NCBI RefSeq assembly: GCF_009760925.1
Contig: NZ_VRLV01000002.1
Coordinates: forward strand, 930,001-994,000
DNA: 64,000 nt
Source: Nonomuraea typhae
GTDB lineage: Bacteria; Actinomycetota; Actinomycetes; Streptosporangiales; Streptosporangiaceae
Direction: 5' to 3'
Position numbers and translations under genes: made by a program. Positions 43,087 through 52,846 of this stretch are shown in pieces. Under the pieces are notes generated by a model. That model was not told where the DNA came from, searched no databases, and saw nothing but the letters and a program-made list of their open reading frames with translations. The stretch's first letter is position 1. Each line of letters begins with the position of its first letter.

Positions 43087-45600
43087 TCAGAACAGTTCGT
43101 CGGCCGCCGTGCCGTCGCCTTCCGGGGCGGCAGTGGCCGGTTCCACCGGCTCGCCCGCGCCCAGGGAGCCGCCGACGGCCCCGATCGTGTGGGTGAGGCG
43201 CACCCCGGAGCCGTCGCGCCGGCCGATCTCTTCGGGCAGCGGGATCGGCTTGCCGGTCGCCGAGACGGCCTTGGCCGGAGCGGGGCCGGCCCAGGCCAGC
43301 AGCAGCGTGTCCTCGCCCTTCAGGAAACGCTGGGCGCGGACGCCTCCGGTGGCCCGGCCCTTGGGCGGGAACTCGGCGTAGTCGGAGACCTTGCCGCCGC
43401 CCACCTGGGTGCCGGGCAGCGCGGTGGCGGACCCGGCGACGGTCACCACGTGGGCGGGCCGCGACGGGTCGATGGCGCCGAAGAACAGGGCCGTGGCGGT
43501 CCCGTCGAGCCTGATGCCGGCCATGCCGCCGGCCGGGCGGCCCTGCGGGCGGACCGACGCGGCGGAGAAGCGCAGCAGTTGCGCGTCGGTGGTGATGAAG
43601 ACCAGGTCGGCCTCGTCGGAGTCGAGTTCGACGGCGCCGATGACCGCATCGCCCTCCTTGAGGGTGATGACCTCGAAGTCGTCGCGGTTGCCCGGGTACT
43701 CGGGGACGACCCGCTTGACCACGCCCTGCGCGGTGCCCAGGGCGAGGCCGGGGCTGTCGGGGTCCATCGAGCCGAGCCCGACCACGGTCTCACCCGGGTT
43801 CAGCGTGATGTACTCGGCCACCGGGTGCCCGCCCGACAGCGACGGCGGGTTCGCCGACGGCGGCAGCGTGGGCAGGTCGGCCACGGCCACGCGGACCATG
43901 CGGCCCTCCGAGGTGACCACGCCGACGTTGCCCAGCGCCGTACTTCGGACCGTGGAGACCAGCACGTCGTGGGCGGCGCGTTCACCCTCACCGGGCAGCG
44001 GCGACGCGTCGGGGGTGCGGGCCAGCAGGCCGGTGGAGGACAGCAGCACCAGGCACGGGTCGTCGGCGATCATCAGCGAGGCCGCCGGCGTGCGCGCCAC
44101 CCCGGCCGACTCCAGCAGCACGGTACGGCGCGGCGTGCCGTACTTCTTGGCCACCTCGGCGAGCTCGGCCGAGACCACCTGGCGCAGCCGCTCGGGCGAG
44201 GCCAGGATCGCGCTCAGCTCCGCGATCTCCTCGCTCAGCTGGGCCTTCTCGCGGTCCAGCTCCAGCTTGTCGTAGCGGGTCAGGCGGCGCAGCGGCGTGT
44301 CGAGGATGTAGGCGGCCTGGACGTCGGTGAGGTCGAAGACCTCCATGAGCCGCTGACGCGCCTGGGCGGAGTCGTCGGAGGAGCGGATGACCTGGATGAC
44401 CTCGTCGATGTTGAGCAGGGCGACGATGAGGCCGTCGACGAGGTGGAGGCGTTCCTCGCGCTTGCGGCGCCGGTATTCGGAGCGCCGCCGTACGACCTCG
44501 AGACGGTGGTCGACGTAGACCTGCAGCAGCTCGCGCAGGCCCAGGGTGCGCGGCTCGCCGTCGACGAGGGCGACGTTGTTGATGCCGAAGGTCTCCTCCA
44601 TCGGCGTGAGCCGGTAGAGCTCCTCCAGCACGGCCTCGGGGACGAAACCGTTCTTGATCTCGATGACCAGGCGCAGGCCCTTGTGCCGGTCGGTGAGGTC
44701 CTTGAGGTCGGCGATGCCCTGGAGCTTCTTGCTGGTCACCAGGTCCTTGATCTTGGTGACCACGCGCTCGGGGCCGACGGCGTAGGGCAGTTCGGTGACG
44801 ACGATGCCCTTGCGGCGGGGGGTGATCTGCTCGACCGTGCACTTGGCGCGCATGCGGAAGGTGCCGCGGCCGCTCTCGTAGGCGTCGCGGATGCCCTGCA
44901 GGCCGATGATCGAGCCGCCGGTGGGCAGGTCGGGGCCGGGAATGTAGCGCATGAGCTCGTCGAGCGAGGCGCCCGGCTTCTTGATGAGGTGGCGGGCCGC
45001 GGCCACGACCTCGCCGAGGTTGTGCGGCGCCATGTTGGTGGCCATGCCGACGGCGATGCCGGTGGTGCCGTTGACCAGGAGGTTGGGGAAGGCGGCCGGC
45101 ATGACCGTGGGCTCGGTCTCCTGGCCGTCGTAGTTGGGCTTGAAGTCGACGGTGTCCTCGTCGAGCGACTCCACCATGAGCATCGCGGCCGGGGCGAGCC
45201 TGGCCTCGGTGTAGCGCATGGCGGCGGGCAGGTCGTCGGGCGAGCCGAAGTTGCCGTGGCCGTCGACGAGCGGCAGCCGCATGGAGAACGGCTGGGCCAG
45301 CCGGACGAGCGCGTCGTAGATGGCGGTGTCGCCGTGGGGGTGGAGCTTGCCCATGACGTCGCCGACGACGCGCGAGCACTTGACGTGCCCGCGGTCGGGA
45401 CGCAGCCCCATCTCGCTCATGGAGTAGAGGATGCGGCGCTGGACCGGCTTCAGGCCGTCGCGGGCGTCGGGCAGCGCCCGCTGGTAGATCACCGAGTAGG
45501 CGTACTCGAGGAAGCTGGTGCGCATCTCGGAGGAGACGTCGATGTCGACGATCCGCTCCTCGAAGTCCTCCGGAGGCGGGGTTGTGGTGCGTCGGGCCAT
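43087..45600 (-). CDS. parC: Topoisomerase IV subunit A
   Basis: 837 residues from ATG 45600 (homologues start MARRTT; ATG 45609 is also in frame). It opens with [20 protein letters not shown]. The breakage-reunion Tyr130 lies in [10 protein letters not shown], and the region equivalent to the quinolone-resistance segment reads [11 protein letters not shown]. The C-terminal beta-pinwheel repeats are present (e.g. [17 protein letters not shown] blocks), but no canonical GyrA box was seen, favouring ParC over GyrA. With ParE it decatenates chromosomes. parE lies 7.4 kb away on the same strand; the interval carries accessory genes. Confidence 0.93.
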   Translation of the reverse strand: MARRTTTPPPEDFEERIVDIDVSSEMRTSFLEYAYSVIYQRALPDARDGLKPVQRRILYSMSEMGLRPDRGHVKCSRVVGDVMGKLHPHGDTAIYDALVRLAQPFSMRLPLVDGHGNFGSPDDLPAAMRYTEARLAPAAMLMVESLDEDTVDFKPNYDGQETEPTVMPAAFPNLLVNGTTGIAVGMATNMAPHNLGEVVAAARHLIKKPGASLDELMRYIPGPDLPTGGSIIGLQGIRDAYESGRGTFRMRAKCTVEQITPRRKGIVVTELPYAVGPERVVTKIKDLVTSKKLQGIADLKDLTDRHKGLRLVIEIKNGFVPEAVLEELYRLTPMEETFGINNVALVDGEPRTLGLRELLQVYVDHRLEVVRRRSEYRRRKREERLHLVDGLIVALLNIDEVIQVIRSSDDSAQARQRLMEVFDLTDVQAAYILDTPLRRLTRYDKLELDREKAQLSEEIAELSAILASPERLRQVVSAELAEVAKKYGTPRRTVLLESAGVARTPAASLMIADDPCLVLLSSTGLLARTPDASPLPGEGERAAHDVLVSTVRSTALGNVGVVTSEGRMVRVAVADLPTLPPSANPPSLSGGHPVAEYITLNPGETVVGLGSMDPDSPGLALGTAQGVVKRVVPEYPGNRDDFEVITLKEGDAVIGAVELDSDEADLVFITTDAQLLRFSAASVRPQGRPAGGMAGIRLDGTATALFFGAIDPSRPAHVVTVAGSATALPGTQVGGGKVSDYAEFPPKGRATGGVRAQRFLKGEDTLLLAWAGPAPAKAVSATGKPIPLPEEIGRRDGSGVRLTHTIGAVGGSLGAGEPVEPATAAPEGDGTAADELF

Positions 45601-45660
45601 GTCGAACATTTTGGCGGACAGGCAGGGGTGTCCGCGACTCAATGGGCACACGAGTCTGTC

Positions 45661-45690
45661 TTGACCAAGCAATTGCTTGGGACATACGTT
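45661..45690 (+). promoter_or_regulatory. Promoter with TetR-like palindromic operator for the dioxygenase gene
   Basis: TTGACC (45661-45666) resembles a -35 box and TACGTT (45685-45690) a -10 box, 18 bases apart. The perfect palindrome CCAAGCAATTGCTTGG (45665-45680) fills the spacer, so a bound repressor would block RNA polymerase. Its form is typical of TetR-family sites. No TetR gene lies nearby. Confidence 0.7.
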
Positions 45691-45696
45691 CTGGCC

Positions 45697-46521
45697 ATGA
45701 TGGAGTTTCACCCTGTGACCAAGCACATCGGCGCCGAGGTGACCGGGGTCGACCTGCGCAAGCCCCTCTCCCCCGAGGAGGTGGCCACGCTCCGCCAGGG
45801 CTGGCTGAACCACCTCGTGCTGTTCTTCCGCGACCAGCACATCGACGACGACCAGCACCTGCAGTTCGCGCTCAACTTCGGTTCGCTCAACCATCCGGCG
45901 TTCAAGAAGGACTCCGGCAGCCCCATCCACGTCCTGGACCAGACCAGCCCCAAGGGCGAGGGCGGCGACGAGTGGCACAGCGACAACACCTTCGAGCCCA
46001 CGCCCCCGATGGGCTCGCTGCTGCGCTGCGTCCAGCTGCCCAGCATCGGCGGCGACACCTGCTGGGCCAACACCTACCTGGCCTACGAGTCGCTCTCGCC
46101 GTCCCTGCAGCGGCTGTGCGACGAGCTGACCGCCGAGCACGACATCACGATGTCGATGAAGAAGGCCATCTCCAAGGGGCACCCGTTCGACCTGGAGGAG
46201 ATCCAGGCCAAGTGGCCGCCCCTCGTCCGGCCGGTGGTGCGGGTGCACGCCGAGACCGGCCGCAAGGCGCTGTTCGTCAACCGGGCCTCGACCACGCGCC
46301 TGATCGGGCTGACCGACCGCGAGAACGAGGCGTTGCTGCCCCTGCTCATCGACCACATCCGCTCGCCCGAGTACCAGGTGCGGCTGCGCTGGCGGCCCGG
46401 CACGCTGGCGTTCTGGGACAACCGGCCCACCCAGCACTACGCGGTGGCCGACTACACCGAGCGCCGCCGCATGCACAGGGTGACGATCAACGCCTTCCCC
46501 GAGCACCAGGACCAAGCGTAA
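45697..46521 (+). CDS. TauD/TfdA-type 2-oxoglutarate-dependent dioxygenase
   Basis: 274 residues from ATG 45697. The Fe(II) facial triad is His94-x-Asp96 ([10 protein letters not shown]) and the distal His in [11 protein letters not shown]; the Arg downstream ([10 protein letters not shown]) binds 2-oxoglutarate. The family hydroxylates taurine, alkyl sulfates, phenoxyacetates and others to release sulfite, sulfate or similar groups; the substrate is not readable. The gene stands alone, divergent from parC, with an operator-bearing promoter that implies tight, inducible control. Confidence 0.9.
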   Translation: MMEFHPVTKHIGAEVTGVDLRKPLSPEEVATLRQGWLNHLVLFFRDQHIDDDQHLQFALNFGSLNHPAFKKDSGSPIHVLDQTSPKGEGGDEWHSDNTFEPTPPMGSLLRCVQLPSIGGDTCWANTYLAYESLSPSLQRLCDELTAEHDITMSMKKAISKGHPFDLEEIQAKWPPLVRPVVRVHAETGRKALFVNRASTTRLIGLTDRENEALLPLLIDHIRSPEYQVRLRWRPGTLAFWDNRPTQHYAVADYTERRRMHRVTINAFPEHQDQA

Positions 46522-46557
46522 AGAAGGGGGCCCTTTTCACGAGACCACCCTTGACTC

Positions 46558-46583
46558 TAGAATGAGTTAGGAAACTTTCCTAA
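46558..46583 (+). promoter_or_regulatory. ROK-type palindromic operator at the GH4 promoter
   Basis: TTAGGAAA-C-TTTCCTAA (46567-46583) is a perfect inverted repeat of the kind bound by ROK-family sugar regulators (TTAGTAAA/TTTACTAA-like). TAGAAT at 46558-46563 is a good -10 box, which places the operator over the transcription start. No ROK gene is nearby. Confidence 0.75.
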
Positions 46584-46599
46584 TAAGCTAGGAGTCAGG

Positions 46600-47859
46600 G
46601 TGAAACTCGCCGTTGTCGGGGGCGGCTCGACGTACACGCCGGAACTGATCGACGGGTTCGCCCGCCTGCGCGACGACCTGCCGATCACCGAGATCGCGCT
46701 GATCGACCCGCACGCCGAACGCGTGGGCCTGGTCGCCGGCGTCTCGCGCCGCATGCTTGCCCGCGCCGGGCATCCGGCGAAGGTCGTCGCCACGTCCTCG
46801 GTCGAGGAGGGCGTCGCCGGCGCGCAAGCCGTACTCTTCCAGCTGCGCGTCGGCGGGCAGGCCGCCCGCAACGTGGACGAGACGCTGCCGCTGCAGTGCG
46901 GCTGCGTCGGGCAGGAGACCACCGGCGCCGGCGGCCTGGCCAAGGCGCTGCGCACCGTCCCGGTCGTCCTCGACCTCGCCGAGCAGGTACGGCGGCACGC
47001 CCCGGACGCCTGGATCGTCGACTTCACCAACCCCGTGGGCATCGTCACCCGCGCCCTGCTCGACGCCGGCCACCGCGCCATCGGCCTGTGCAACGTGGCC
47101 ATCGGCTTCCAGCGCACCTTCGCCCGCCACCTCGGCGTCACGCCCGAGCGCATCGGCCTCGGCCACGTCGGCCTGAACCACCTCACCTGGGAGCGCGCCG
47201 TCTACCTCGACGGCGAGGACGTCCTGCCCCGCCTCCTGGAGACCCACGGCCAGGAGATCGCCGACAACGTCGGCCTCCCCCTGGAGCTGTTCACCCGCCT
47301 CGGCGTGATCCCCTCCTACTACCTGCGCTACTTCTACGCCCACGACATCGTCGTCGCCGAGCAGCGCACCAAGCCCTCCCGCGCCGACGAGGTCGCCGCC
47401 ATGGAGAGGCAGCTGCTGGAGATGTACGCCGACCCGGCCGTCGACACCAAGCCCGACCTGCTGGCCAAGCGCGGCGGCGCCTTCTACTCCGAGGCCGCCG
47501 TCGCCCTCATCGCCTCCCTGCTCGGCGACCGCGGCGACGTCCAGGTCGTCAACACCCGCAACGGCGGCGCCCTGCCGTTCCTGCCGGACGAGGCGGTCAT
47601 CGAGGTCCCGGCTACGATCACCGCGACCGGCGCCGCCCCGCTGCCCATCGACCCCGTCGAGCCGCTGTACGCCGGCCTCATCGCCAACGTCTCCGCCTAC
47701 GAGAGCCTCGCCCTGGAGGCGGCGCTCAAGGGCGGCGCCGGCCGCGTCCGCAACGCCCTGCTGGCCCACCCCCTCATCGGCCAGGAGGCCGTCGCCGGCG
47801 AACTGACCGATCTCCTCCTCGAGGCCAACGCCGCGCACCTGCCGTGGGTGAACCGGTGA
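46600..47859 (+). CDS. GH4 family 6-phospho-beta-glucosidase-like enzyme
   Basis: 419 residues, GTG start with a GGAG site. The N-terminal NAD-binding signature KLAVVGGGSTYTPELIDG and VDFTNPVGIVTRAL are followed by Cys164 (LCNVAIG) and His194 (HVGLNHLTWE), the Mn2+ ligands of GH4. The enzyme uses an NAD+-dependent redox-elimination mechanism to split glycosides, typically phosphorylated. It overlaps the sugar-kinase gene (GTGA), so the two form an operon. Beta-glucoside or chitobiose-type substrates are likely. Confidence 0.92.
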   Translation: MKLAVVGGGSTYTPELIDGFARLRDDLPITEIALIDPHAERVGLVAGVSRRMLARAGHPAKVVATSSVEEGVAGAQAVLFQLRVGGQAARNVDETLPLQCGCVGQETTGAGGLAKALRTVPVVLDLAEQVRRHAPDAWIVDFTNPVGIVTRALLDAGHRAIGLCNVAIGFQRTFARHLGVTPERIGLGHVGLNHLTWERAVYLDGEDVLPRLLETHGQEIADNVGLPLELFTRLGVIPSYYLRYFYAHDIVVAEQRTKPSRADEVAAMERQLLEMYADPAVDTKPDLLAKRGGAFYSEAAVALIASLLGDRGDVQVVNTRNGGALPFLPDEAVIEVPATITATGAAPLPIDPVEPLYAGLIANVSAYESLALEAALKGGAGRVRNALLAHPLIGQEAVAGELTDLLLEANAAHLPWVNR

Positions 47860-48827
47860 ACACCCTGCTGGCCGTGGACGGCGGCAACAGCAAGACCGAC
47901 GTGCTCGTGCTCACCACCGACGGCGAGGTGCTGGCGCGCGCCAAGGGCGGCCCGTTCGTGCCGCAGAGCGCCGGCGTGCCCGCCGCCGCCGACGTCCTCG
48001 AAGACGCGGTACGGCAGGCGCTCGGCCCAGGAGCCGCCCCGCCGTACGCCGACCGGATGGCCGCCTACCTCGCCGGCGCCGACCTGCCCGACGAGGAGGA
48101 GGCGCTGGCCGCCGAGTTCGCCGCCCGCGGGTTCGCCCGCGACATCGTGGTGGGCAACGACACCTTCGCCCTCCTGCGGGCCGGCGCCTCCGGCCCGTGG
48201 GGCGTCGCCGTGGTCTGCGGGGCCGGGATCAACGCCGTCGGCGTCTCCCCCACCGGCCAGGTGGCCCGCTTCCCCGCGATCGGCCCCCTGGTCGGCGACT
48301 GGGGCGGCGGCGTCGGCCTCACCAACGAGCTCATGTGGCACGCCGCCCGCGCCGAGGACGGCCGCGGCGGCCCCACGGCTCTGGTGGAGCTGGTCACCTC
48401 GCACTTCGGCGCCCCCACCGTGGAGCAGGTCGCCCTCGACGTGTACTTCGGCCGCGTGGACGCCCTGCGGCTGCTCGAACTCACCGCCGGGCTCTTCGAC
48501 GTCGCCGCCGCCGGGGACGAGATCGCCACCATGATCGTCACCAGGATGGCCGACGAGATCGTGGGCATGGCCCGGGTCTGCCTGACCCGGCTGGACCTGC
48601 TGGAGACGCCCACCGAGGTGGTGCTGGGCGGCGGGGTGCTGCGGGCACGGCACCCGCTGCTGACGGAGCTGCTGGACGCCCGCTTCGTCAAGCACGCCCC
48701 CGAGGCCAAGCCGATCGTCACCGACACCCCGCCCATCGTGGGGGCGGCGCTGCGCGGCCTGGACGCCATCGGGGCGGGCGAGGAGGCCAAGGCCAGGCTG
48801 CGCGCCCAGTTCCTCAGCGGCTCCTGA
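47856..48827 (+). CDS. BadF/BadG-type sugar kinase (GlcNAc-kinase-like)
   Basis: 323 residues from GTG 47856. ASKHA fold: DGGNSKTDVLVLTTDG is the phosphate-1 loop, VVCGAGINAVGVSPTGQVAR and IGPLVGDWGGGVGL the adenosine/phosphate-2 regions, and VLGGGVLRARHPLL the C-terminal part. This family includes N-acetylglucosamine kinase. It is translationally coupled to the GH4 gene and would phosphorylate the released sugar or the glycoside itself. Its end overlaps the converging SRPBCC gene by 14 bases. Confidence 0.9.
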   Translation: MNTLLAVDGGNSKTDVLVLTTDGEVLARAKGGPFVPQSAGVPAAADVLEDAVRQALGPGAAPPYADRMAAYLAGADLPDEEEALAAEFAARGFARDIVVGNDTFALLRAGASGPWGVAVVCGAGINAVGVSPTGQVARFPAIGPLVGDWGGGVGLTNELMWHAARAEDGRGGPTALVELVTSHFGAPTVEQVALDVYFGRVDALRLLELTAGLFDVAAAGDEIATMIVTRMADEIVGMARVCLTRLDLLETPTEVVLGGGVLRARHPLLTELLDARFVKHAPEAKPIVTDTPPIVGAALRGLDAIGAGEEAKARLRAQFLSGS

Positions 48828-49299
48828 GACCGCCGGCGAGCTCGGCCAGGTGGTCCAGCGAGTTGGTGAGATGCTCGGGGCCGAACGGCGGGAACTGAAG
48901 GTACTCCCGGATGTACGGCGGCACCGCCGACCAGTCATAGGTCAGCGTGACCTCGGTCTCGGACGGACCGAGCGGCACAAGGTCGTACCGCCAGAACCAG
49001 CCGCCGAACTCCAGGTTCCCGTCGCCTTTGTCCTGCCCCGTCAGCCAGCTGATGGCGCGCGGCGGGTCGAGCACCCGGACCTTGTTGGCCACCTGGTAGT
49101 CGCCGTCCGGATGCTCGGCGTGATACATGTCCATCCGGAAGATCTGCCCCACTTCGGTGAGCGGCGCCTGGTTGACGGCTTTCTGAATCCAGCCGGTGCC
49201 GTCGATCGCGGAATGGGTCATGGGGTCGGCCAGCACCGCGAACACCTTCTCGGCGGGCGCGGCGACGGTCAGGGTGGCGCGGACGGTCTCCTGGTTCAT
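48814..49299 (-). CDS. SRPBCC family protein
   Basis: 161 residues. START-like helix-grip fold: RATLTVAAPAEKVFAVLADP, then EVGQIFRMDMYH, ISWLTGQDKGDG and SETEVTLTYDWSAVPPYI. This is the polyketide-cyclase/dehydrase branch of SRPBCC proteins, which bind hydrophobic ligands. It sits alone on the minus strand with no pathway gene next to it. Ligand and function are unknown. Confidence 0.88.
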   Translation of the reverse strand: MNQETVRATLTVAAPAEKVFAVLADPMTHSAIDGTGWIQKAVNQAPLTEVGQIFRMDMYHAEHPDGDYQVANKVRVLDPPRAISWLTGQDKGDGNLEFGGWFWRYDLVPLGPSETEVTLTYDWSAVPPYIREYLQFPPFGPEHLTNSLDHLAELAGGLRSR

Positions 49300-49654
49300 G
49301 GCGTGGACGCTCCTTGTCAGCTCATCCGGTCATCCGGGGGAGGTTTCTCACCATGCAGACCCCTCGGCTCACCGGAACTCATCGCTGTCCGGCTGAGCCC
49401 GCCGGGAGGAAACGCTCCGGGATGACGCCGGGGCGGCAGGCGAACACGCCTCGCGGCTCCATGACGTCGCCGGCGCCCGACCGCATCGCGCCTGCCGTAC
49501 CAGCTCGCCGGCCAGTTCCACCGGGCCGGCCCGGGAGGTCCCGGCGGTGAGGACGACGGCGCCGGCGCGGCGGGCGATCAGCTCCATCGGCACGTCCCGG
49601 CCGCCGTGCGCTCCGTGGCCGGCATGCCGGGCCCCCGGCCGCGTTCTGCGGGAG
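49300..49654. other. Gene-poor stretch with one weak minus-strand frame
   Basis: About 355 bases between the SRPBCC and DUF1330 genes. The minus strand is open from 49593 to 49369 and begins MPMELIARRAGAVVLTAGTS, which looks briefly protein-like before becoming low-complexity. There is no RBS and no recognised domain. It may be the remnant of a lost gene. I see no RNA gene or clear repeat. Confidence 0.35.
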
Positions 49655-49999
49655 TTACCGGATGACCTTCTTCAGCTCGGCCGCCATCGCCGCCGAGTCG
49701 TGGCCGGGCTCGACGCCCTCGACGATGATCAGCTCACCCTGCAGGTGGTTCTTGCGAAGCGGCAGAATCGCCTGGTAGGCATCCGAGTCGTAGAAGTTCC
49801 TGGCATGCTCCATGGACGGGAACTCCACCAGGATCACATCACCCGGCCACGTCCCCTCCCGGACGTCCACAGTGCCCCCGTGCACGAGGAACCGGCCCGA
49901 GTAGGGGTCCAGGGCCGCCTGGATCCTCTCCAGGTATTCCAGCACCTCGGGGTGGATCTCTTCCGTCTTGCGAAGATGCGCGAGCATGTAAGCGGTCAT
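49655..49999 (-). CDS. DUF1330 family protein
   Basis: 114 residues. The ferredoxin-like DUF1330 pattern is evident: TAYMLAHLRKTEEIHPEVLE, GRFLVHGGTVDVREGTWPGD, VLVEFPSMEHARNFYDSDAY and AILPLRKNHLQGELIIVEGV. DUF1330 proteins are small dimeric alpha-beta barrels of unknown activity. The gene is monocistronic. Confidence 0.92.
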   Translation of the reverse strand: MTAYMLAHLRKTEEIHPEVLEYLERIQAALDPYSGRFLVHGGTVDVREGTWPGDVILVEFPSMEHARNFYDSDAYQAILPLRKNHLQGELIIVEGVEPGHDSAAMAAELKKVIR

Positions 50000-50114
50000 G
50001 GGTCCACACTCCAGTCAGCTGTCGATAACCCTCACCTTAGGACGACCGGAACCCCGGGGAATCTGTCGTGCTTAGGTACTTCCGACCGGGGTCGCCGGTA
50101 GTGCGCCATCCTGG

Positions 50115-50519
50115 TCAGGCCGCGTCGAGGGCCGCGGTGATCTTGCGGATCATGTCGGCCAGGGTGGGGCTGGGCCGGCCCTGGTGGGTGCGGGCGGCCG
50201 CTTCGATGGCGACGATGACGGTGTTGCGGAAGTTGTCGGCCTCGGCCGGGTCCTGCCGCTTGAGCAGCCTCATGGCCGCCGGCAGAGCCGGCAGCACCAC
50301 GTCGGCCAGCTCAGCCACGGACTTGCCGTACTTCACACCCTTGGGCGCCTTGGTCAGCACATGCCCGACCAGGCCGGTAGCGGAGGTCAAGGCGATGGAA
50401 CCATCGGTGGCGACCTTGTGCGCCGAACCGGCGGCACCCGCGGCGGACATCAGCGAAACAGCACCCCAGGCGGCGACACGGAGGGTGAGCTTGTCCTGGT
50501 CGGAAAGGGTGACGGACAT
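50115..50519 (-). CDS. Unknown small protein
   Basis: 134 residues from ATG 50519 (GAGGAG upstream). It begins SVTLSDQDKLTLRVAAWGAV, continues with an alanine/glycine-rich helical stretch (SLMSAAGAAGSAHKVATDGS), and ends with a helical C-terminus (FRNTVIVAIEAAARTHQGRP, then MIRKITAALDAA). No transmembrane signal is convincing. Similar single genes occur in related actinomycetes, but no family name was recognised. The 236 bases upstream hold no gene. Confidence 0.72.
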   Translation of the reverse strand: MSVTLSDQDKLTLRVAAWGAVSLMSAAGAAGSAHKVATDGSIALTSATGLVGHVLTKAPKGVKYGKSVAELADVVLPALPAAMRLLKRQDPAEADNFRNTVIVAIEAAARTHQGRPSPTLADMIRKITAALDAA

Positions 50520-50756
50520 GGTGTGCTCCTCAAATCTGGCGGGAAGATCGATGTGGCCGAACTGCCCCCCAGTTGCTTGCTGCCGCAACCGGCGGACCGT
50601 TCATGACCTCAACGATGGCCCGCCGCCCTGATACCGCACCGTCACCGCCCTGACGCGACCACTGACACAACCCGCACGTCCACCCGAGTCACCATGGATC
50701 AACGCCCGATCACCGCCACTCGGCTACCCCGACCTGGACCGGCCTGGGGCACGGAT

Positions 50757-51086
50757 GCCTCACGTGCCGATTCGGGCAACAGATCATGCTGACCCTGGCG
50801 AAGCGGCCTCCTGGGAGCCACGTGGACCACTCCACGCGGCAACAGGCGTACGCCTCATCCGTACGCCGAGACAGGGAATCGAATCGTGGCCTGAGGTCGC
50901 CTCATACTCCGACCGCATCCAGGCGATGGCCTTGGCCGCGTCCTCGAACGTCTCGGCCATCCGCGAGGCGGGTTTGGCCGGCCACTCCCCAGTCCGCATC
51001 GGCGGCAAGACCGAACCGAAGAAGTCCGGCGACGTCGGTCGCCGCTCGCCCTCGCGAGCAAGGTCTACACCATGACCGTTCCACAT
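50757..51086 (-). pseudogene. Frameshifted paralogue of the 4928-5311 protein
   Basis: From ATG 51086 the frame reads MWNGHGVDLAREGERRPTSP and continues through LPPMRTGEWPAKPASRMAET and AIAWMRSEYEATSGHD, closely matching the intact protein at 4928. Near 50870 the frame is lost. In the next frame the remainder continues as EAYACCRVEWSTWLPGGRF, then SMICCPNRH, the expected C-terminus. A single indel plus a shortened linker explains the break. It lies downstream of a DUF397 gene and hairpin in the same order as the intact cassette. Confidence 0.8.
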
Positions 51087-51112
51087 GTTCCCCCGGTTCT
51101 GTCGAAAGACGA

Positions 51113-51159
51113 GGCGGCCCCTGCCTGATGGCCTGATTCGGGCGGGCAGGGGCCGTCCC
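51113..51159 (-). terminator. Hairpin between DUF397 and the frameshifted gene
   Basis: GGCGGCCCCCTGCC (51113-51126) pairs, with one bulge, with GGCAGGGGCCGTCC (51146-51159). It is nearly the same as the hairpin at 4862-4900 and occupies the equivalent place after DUF397. Confidence 0.7.
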
Positions 51160-51170
51160 AAGACGGCGTG

Positions 51171-51392
51171 TCAGATCGTGGCGTCCTGGAAAGCACGCAA
51201 CTCGGCGCCGGTGAAACGGAGCATCCCGGCCCCCGGGTTCTTGGAGTCACGCAGGGCGAACGCGTCCTCCACGCCTCCGAGCGGGGCGATCTCCATGCAC
51301 GACTCGCCCTCGCCGTCCTGGTTGTTGCCGCCGCCGCACAAACGGCGGAACGCCAGCTGGCCGGGATCGGCCGCGTACAAGTCCACAGACAT
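51171..51392 (-). CDS. DUF397 domain protein, second copy
   Basis: 73 residues from ATG 51392, with AGGAGG upstream. It begins MSVDLYAADPGQLAFRRLCG; the CMEIAPLGGVEDAFALRDSK block and LRFTGAELRAF end follow. The Cys/Ser-rich DUF397 core is intact, unlike its neighbours. It is the surviving member of a second XRE/DUF397 cassette in which the regulator (51797-52045) and the downstream gene are broken. A partner regulator elsewhere may still use it. Confidence 0.88.
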   Translation of the reverse strand: MSVDLYAADPGQLAFRRLCGGGNNQDGEGESCMEIAPLGGVEDAFALRDSKNPGAGMLRFTGAELRAFQDATI

Positions 51393-51796
51393 GGTGAACA
51401 GACCTCCTAACGAAGTGATGGATGGGTTCTTGATGGCCCTCGCCGTTAGGGCACCGGCGGGAACCACCGCACGGCCAGCCCTGATACGAGGCGTATTTCT
51501 GATCGCGGGCCCGAGCCGCCGGGCTCCCGGATCCGAAGGCTGAATGCATATCCCGGCCGCATCGGGATGATCGCAATCTTGCACACCGCGCAAGAGCATC
51601 TGGGTCCGGTGCTCCTCCCGCGTCCAGCTCGGCGTCGGCGTATCCGGCCCGAGCGACTCAAGCTCGTCGGGCGCAGGGTCACCAACGCGCCAGACGCCCT
51701 CATCGCCGCCCGAGCCAGTGAACTCACCGACTCTTCTCTGAGAAATCTCTGCATGGGGGCCATGCAACGACGGCAGGAATTGGGCCGGAGCTGCGG
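51393..51796 (-). other. Possible gene fragment between XRE remnant and DUF397
   Basis: The minus strand is open from 51767 through 51400 in the DUF397 frame. Within it, GEFTGSGGDEGVWRVGDPAP, then PSWTREEHRTQMLLRGVQDC, has high third-position GC and looks coding. No start with an RBS and no known family could be found. It may be debris of a gene lost during decay of the cassette, or an upstream leader. Confidence 0.3.
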
Positions 51797-52045
51797 CTAG
51801 AAGATTTCCCGAGATTGCAGCGACCTCCGTGCCGCAGCTATCCCGGCTCGTGCGGCGTTGCCGTAGACGGCCAGCGCCTGCAGAAGACGAAATATCCGGA
51901 CATAAGTCTCTATTTCGCTGGGTCGATTGGTGCGGTAACCCCCGGTCCAGTGCTCGCTACGAACCAGCGAGTCGTCATAGATGGAGAACCCTTCCCCCGG
52001 CCAGATGGTTCGGAGTCGGCCCAAAGGGATGATGCCAAGCGCCAC
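51797..52045 (-). pseudogene. C-terminal remnant of an Scr1/DUF5753 XRE regulator
   Basis: About 80 residues read LGIIPLGRLRTIWPGEGFSI, YDDSLVRSEHWTGGY and then EIETYVRIFRLLQALAVYGN. This is the C-terminal third of DUF5753 (compare VIPTHAE, FYIFDE and PREIAMYVETFIRFHEIAVF at 3082-3942). The helix-turn-helix and middle of the protein are missing upstream, so the gene is dead. The stop is intact. Confidence 0.8.
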
Positions 52046-52480
52046 ATTCGCAAAACCAGCAGCAGAAGGAAAGAGAGATCGTCCCCGTCGCTCTTGGATT
52101 GCATGAGATTTCGCCCTCCTGGTCTACACCGTGAGCCCAGGGCTCACGCGAGGGCTGCGCAGCGTCAATCCCTCCGCCGGCTTGACCATCATCACCGGTA
52201 GCACGAGGTCAGTACGTTGCCGACAAATGACCGTGAATGACGGCAAGCAATAGGCAGACTCAGGCTCACGATATAGACCGCGAACTGGGAATATATCTCC
52301 ATCTGACCTAGCCAGATCGCCCGCCCAGCGTAAATCGTCTGCAGAGCATGGACTCCTTCGCCCGGGCGAAGCCGCAGTCGGTTCATCCGCCGGCGATGAG
52401 CAACAATCAAGCCGGATTTCCGTTAGATGCCGTCTGCCAGGTGTCCGTGCCCTGACAGAGCGACGTGAGCCCGGAAGCAC

Positions 52481-52585
52481 GCCAGACGTGCGCATCAGCC
52501 GTTCGAAGCGGGTCGGCTGCAGCCCCGCGAACGTTTCCACCCACAGAGGATCAGCCCGTAGCACCGGCGAAATCGCAGAGGTCAT
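52481..52585 (-). pseudogene. IS5-type transposase N-terminal fragment
   Basis: The minus strand reads SPVLRADPLWVETFAGLQPT followed by RFERLMR, which resembles the start of IS5-family actinomycete transposases (LWVEAFTGL-x-F-x-x-L). The similarity ends after about 33 codons and no DDE residues follow. The surrounding 52046-52846 stretch otherwise contains no intact gene, only disconnected open frames. Low-to-moderate confidence. Confidence 0.4.
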
Positions 52586-52846
52586 CTGGCTGACCTATGT
52601 CGACCGCCACCGCGTCTCCCCGGTCGACCAGATCATCTTCGACCACCTACACGAGACCAGCCGGCTCCGCCGAAGAACACGATCCACAGGTCTGGGGTTT
52701 GCTTCCTCACGGAAGCGCGTGTTCCAGAACCACCTGGCGTGGTTGAGCCAGCAGGCCCAGGTAGGTCCATCACACCACCACGAACACGCCCACAACCCTC
52801 CCCGGTGCCCGGTGACCGCTCGGGGTCCGGGGGCGGGCCCCCGGCT

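Noticed and set aside
46523..46541. GAAGGGGGCCCTTTTC as terminator of the dioxygenase gene
   Set aside because: The stem would leave only a two-base loop, too tight for an intrinsic hairpin.
49369..49593. Protein-coding gene on the minus strand
   Set aside because: No ribosome-binding site or family; coding character fades after about 50 codons. Kept only as a possible remnant.
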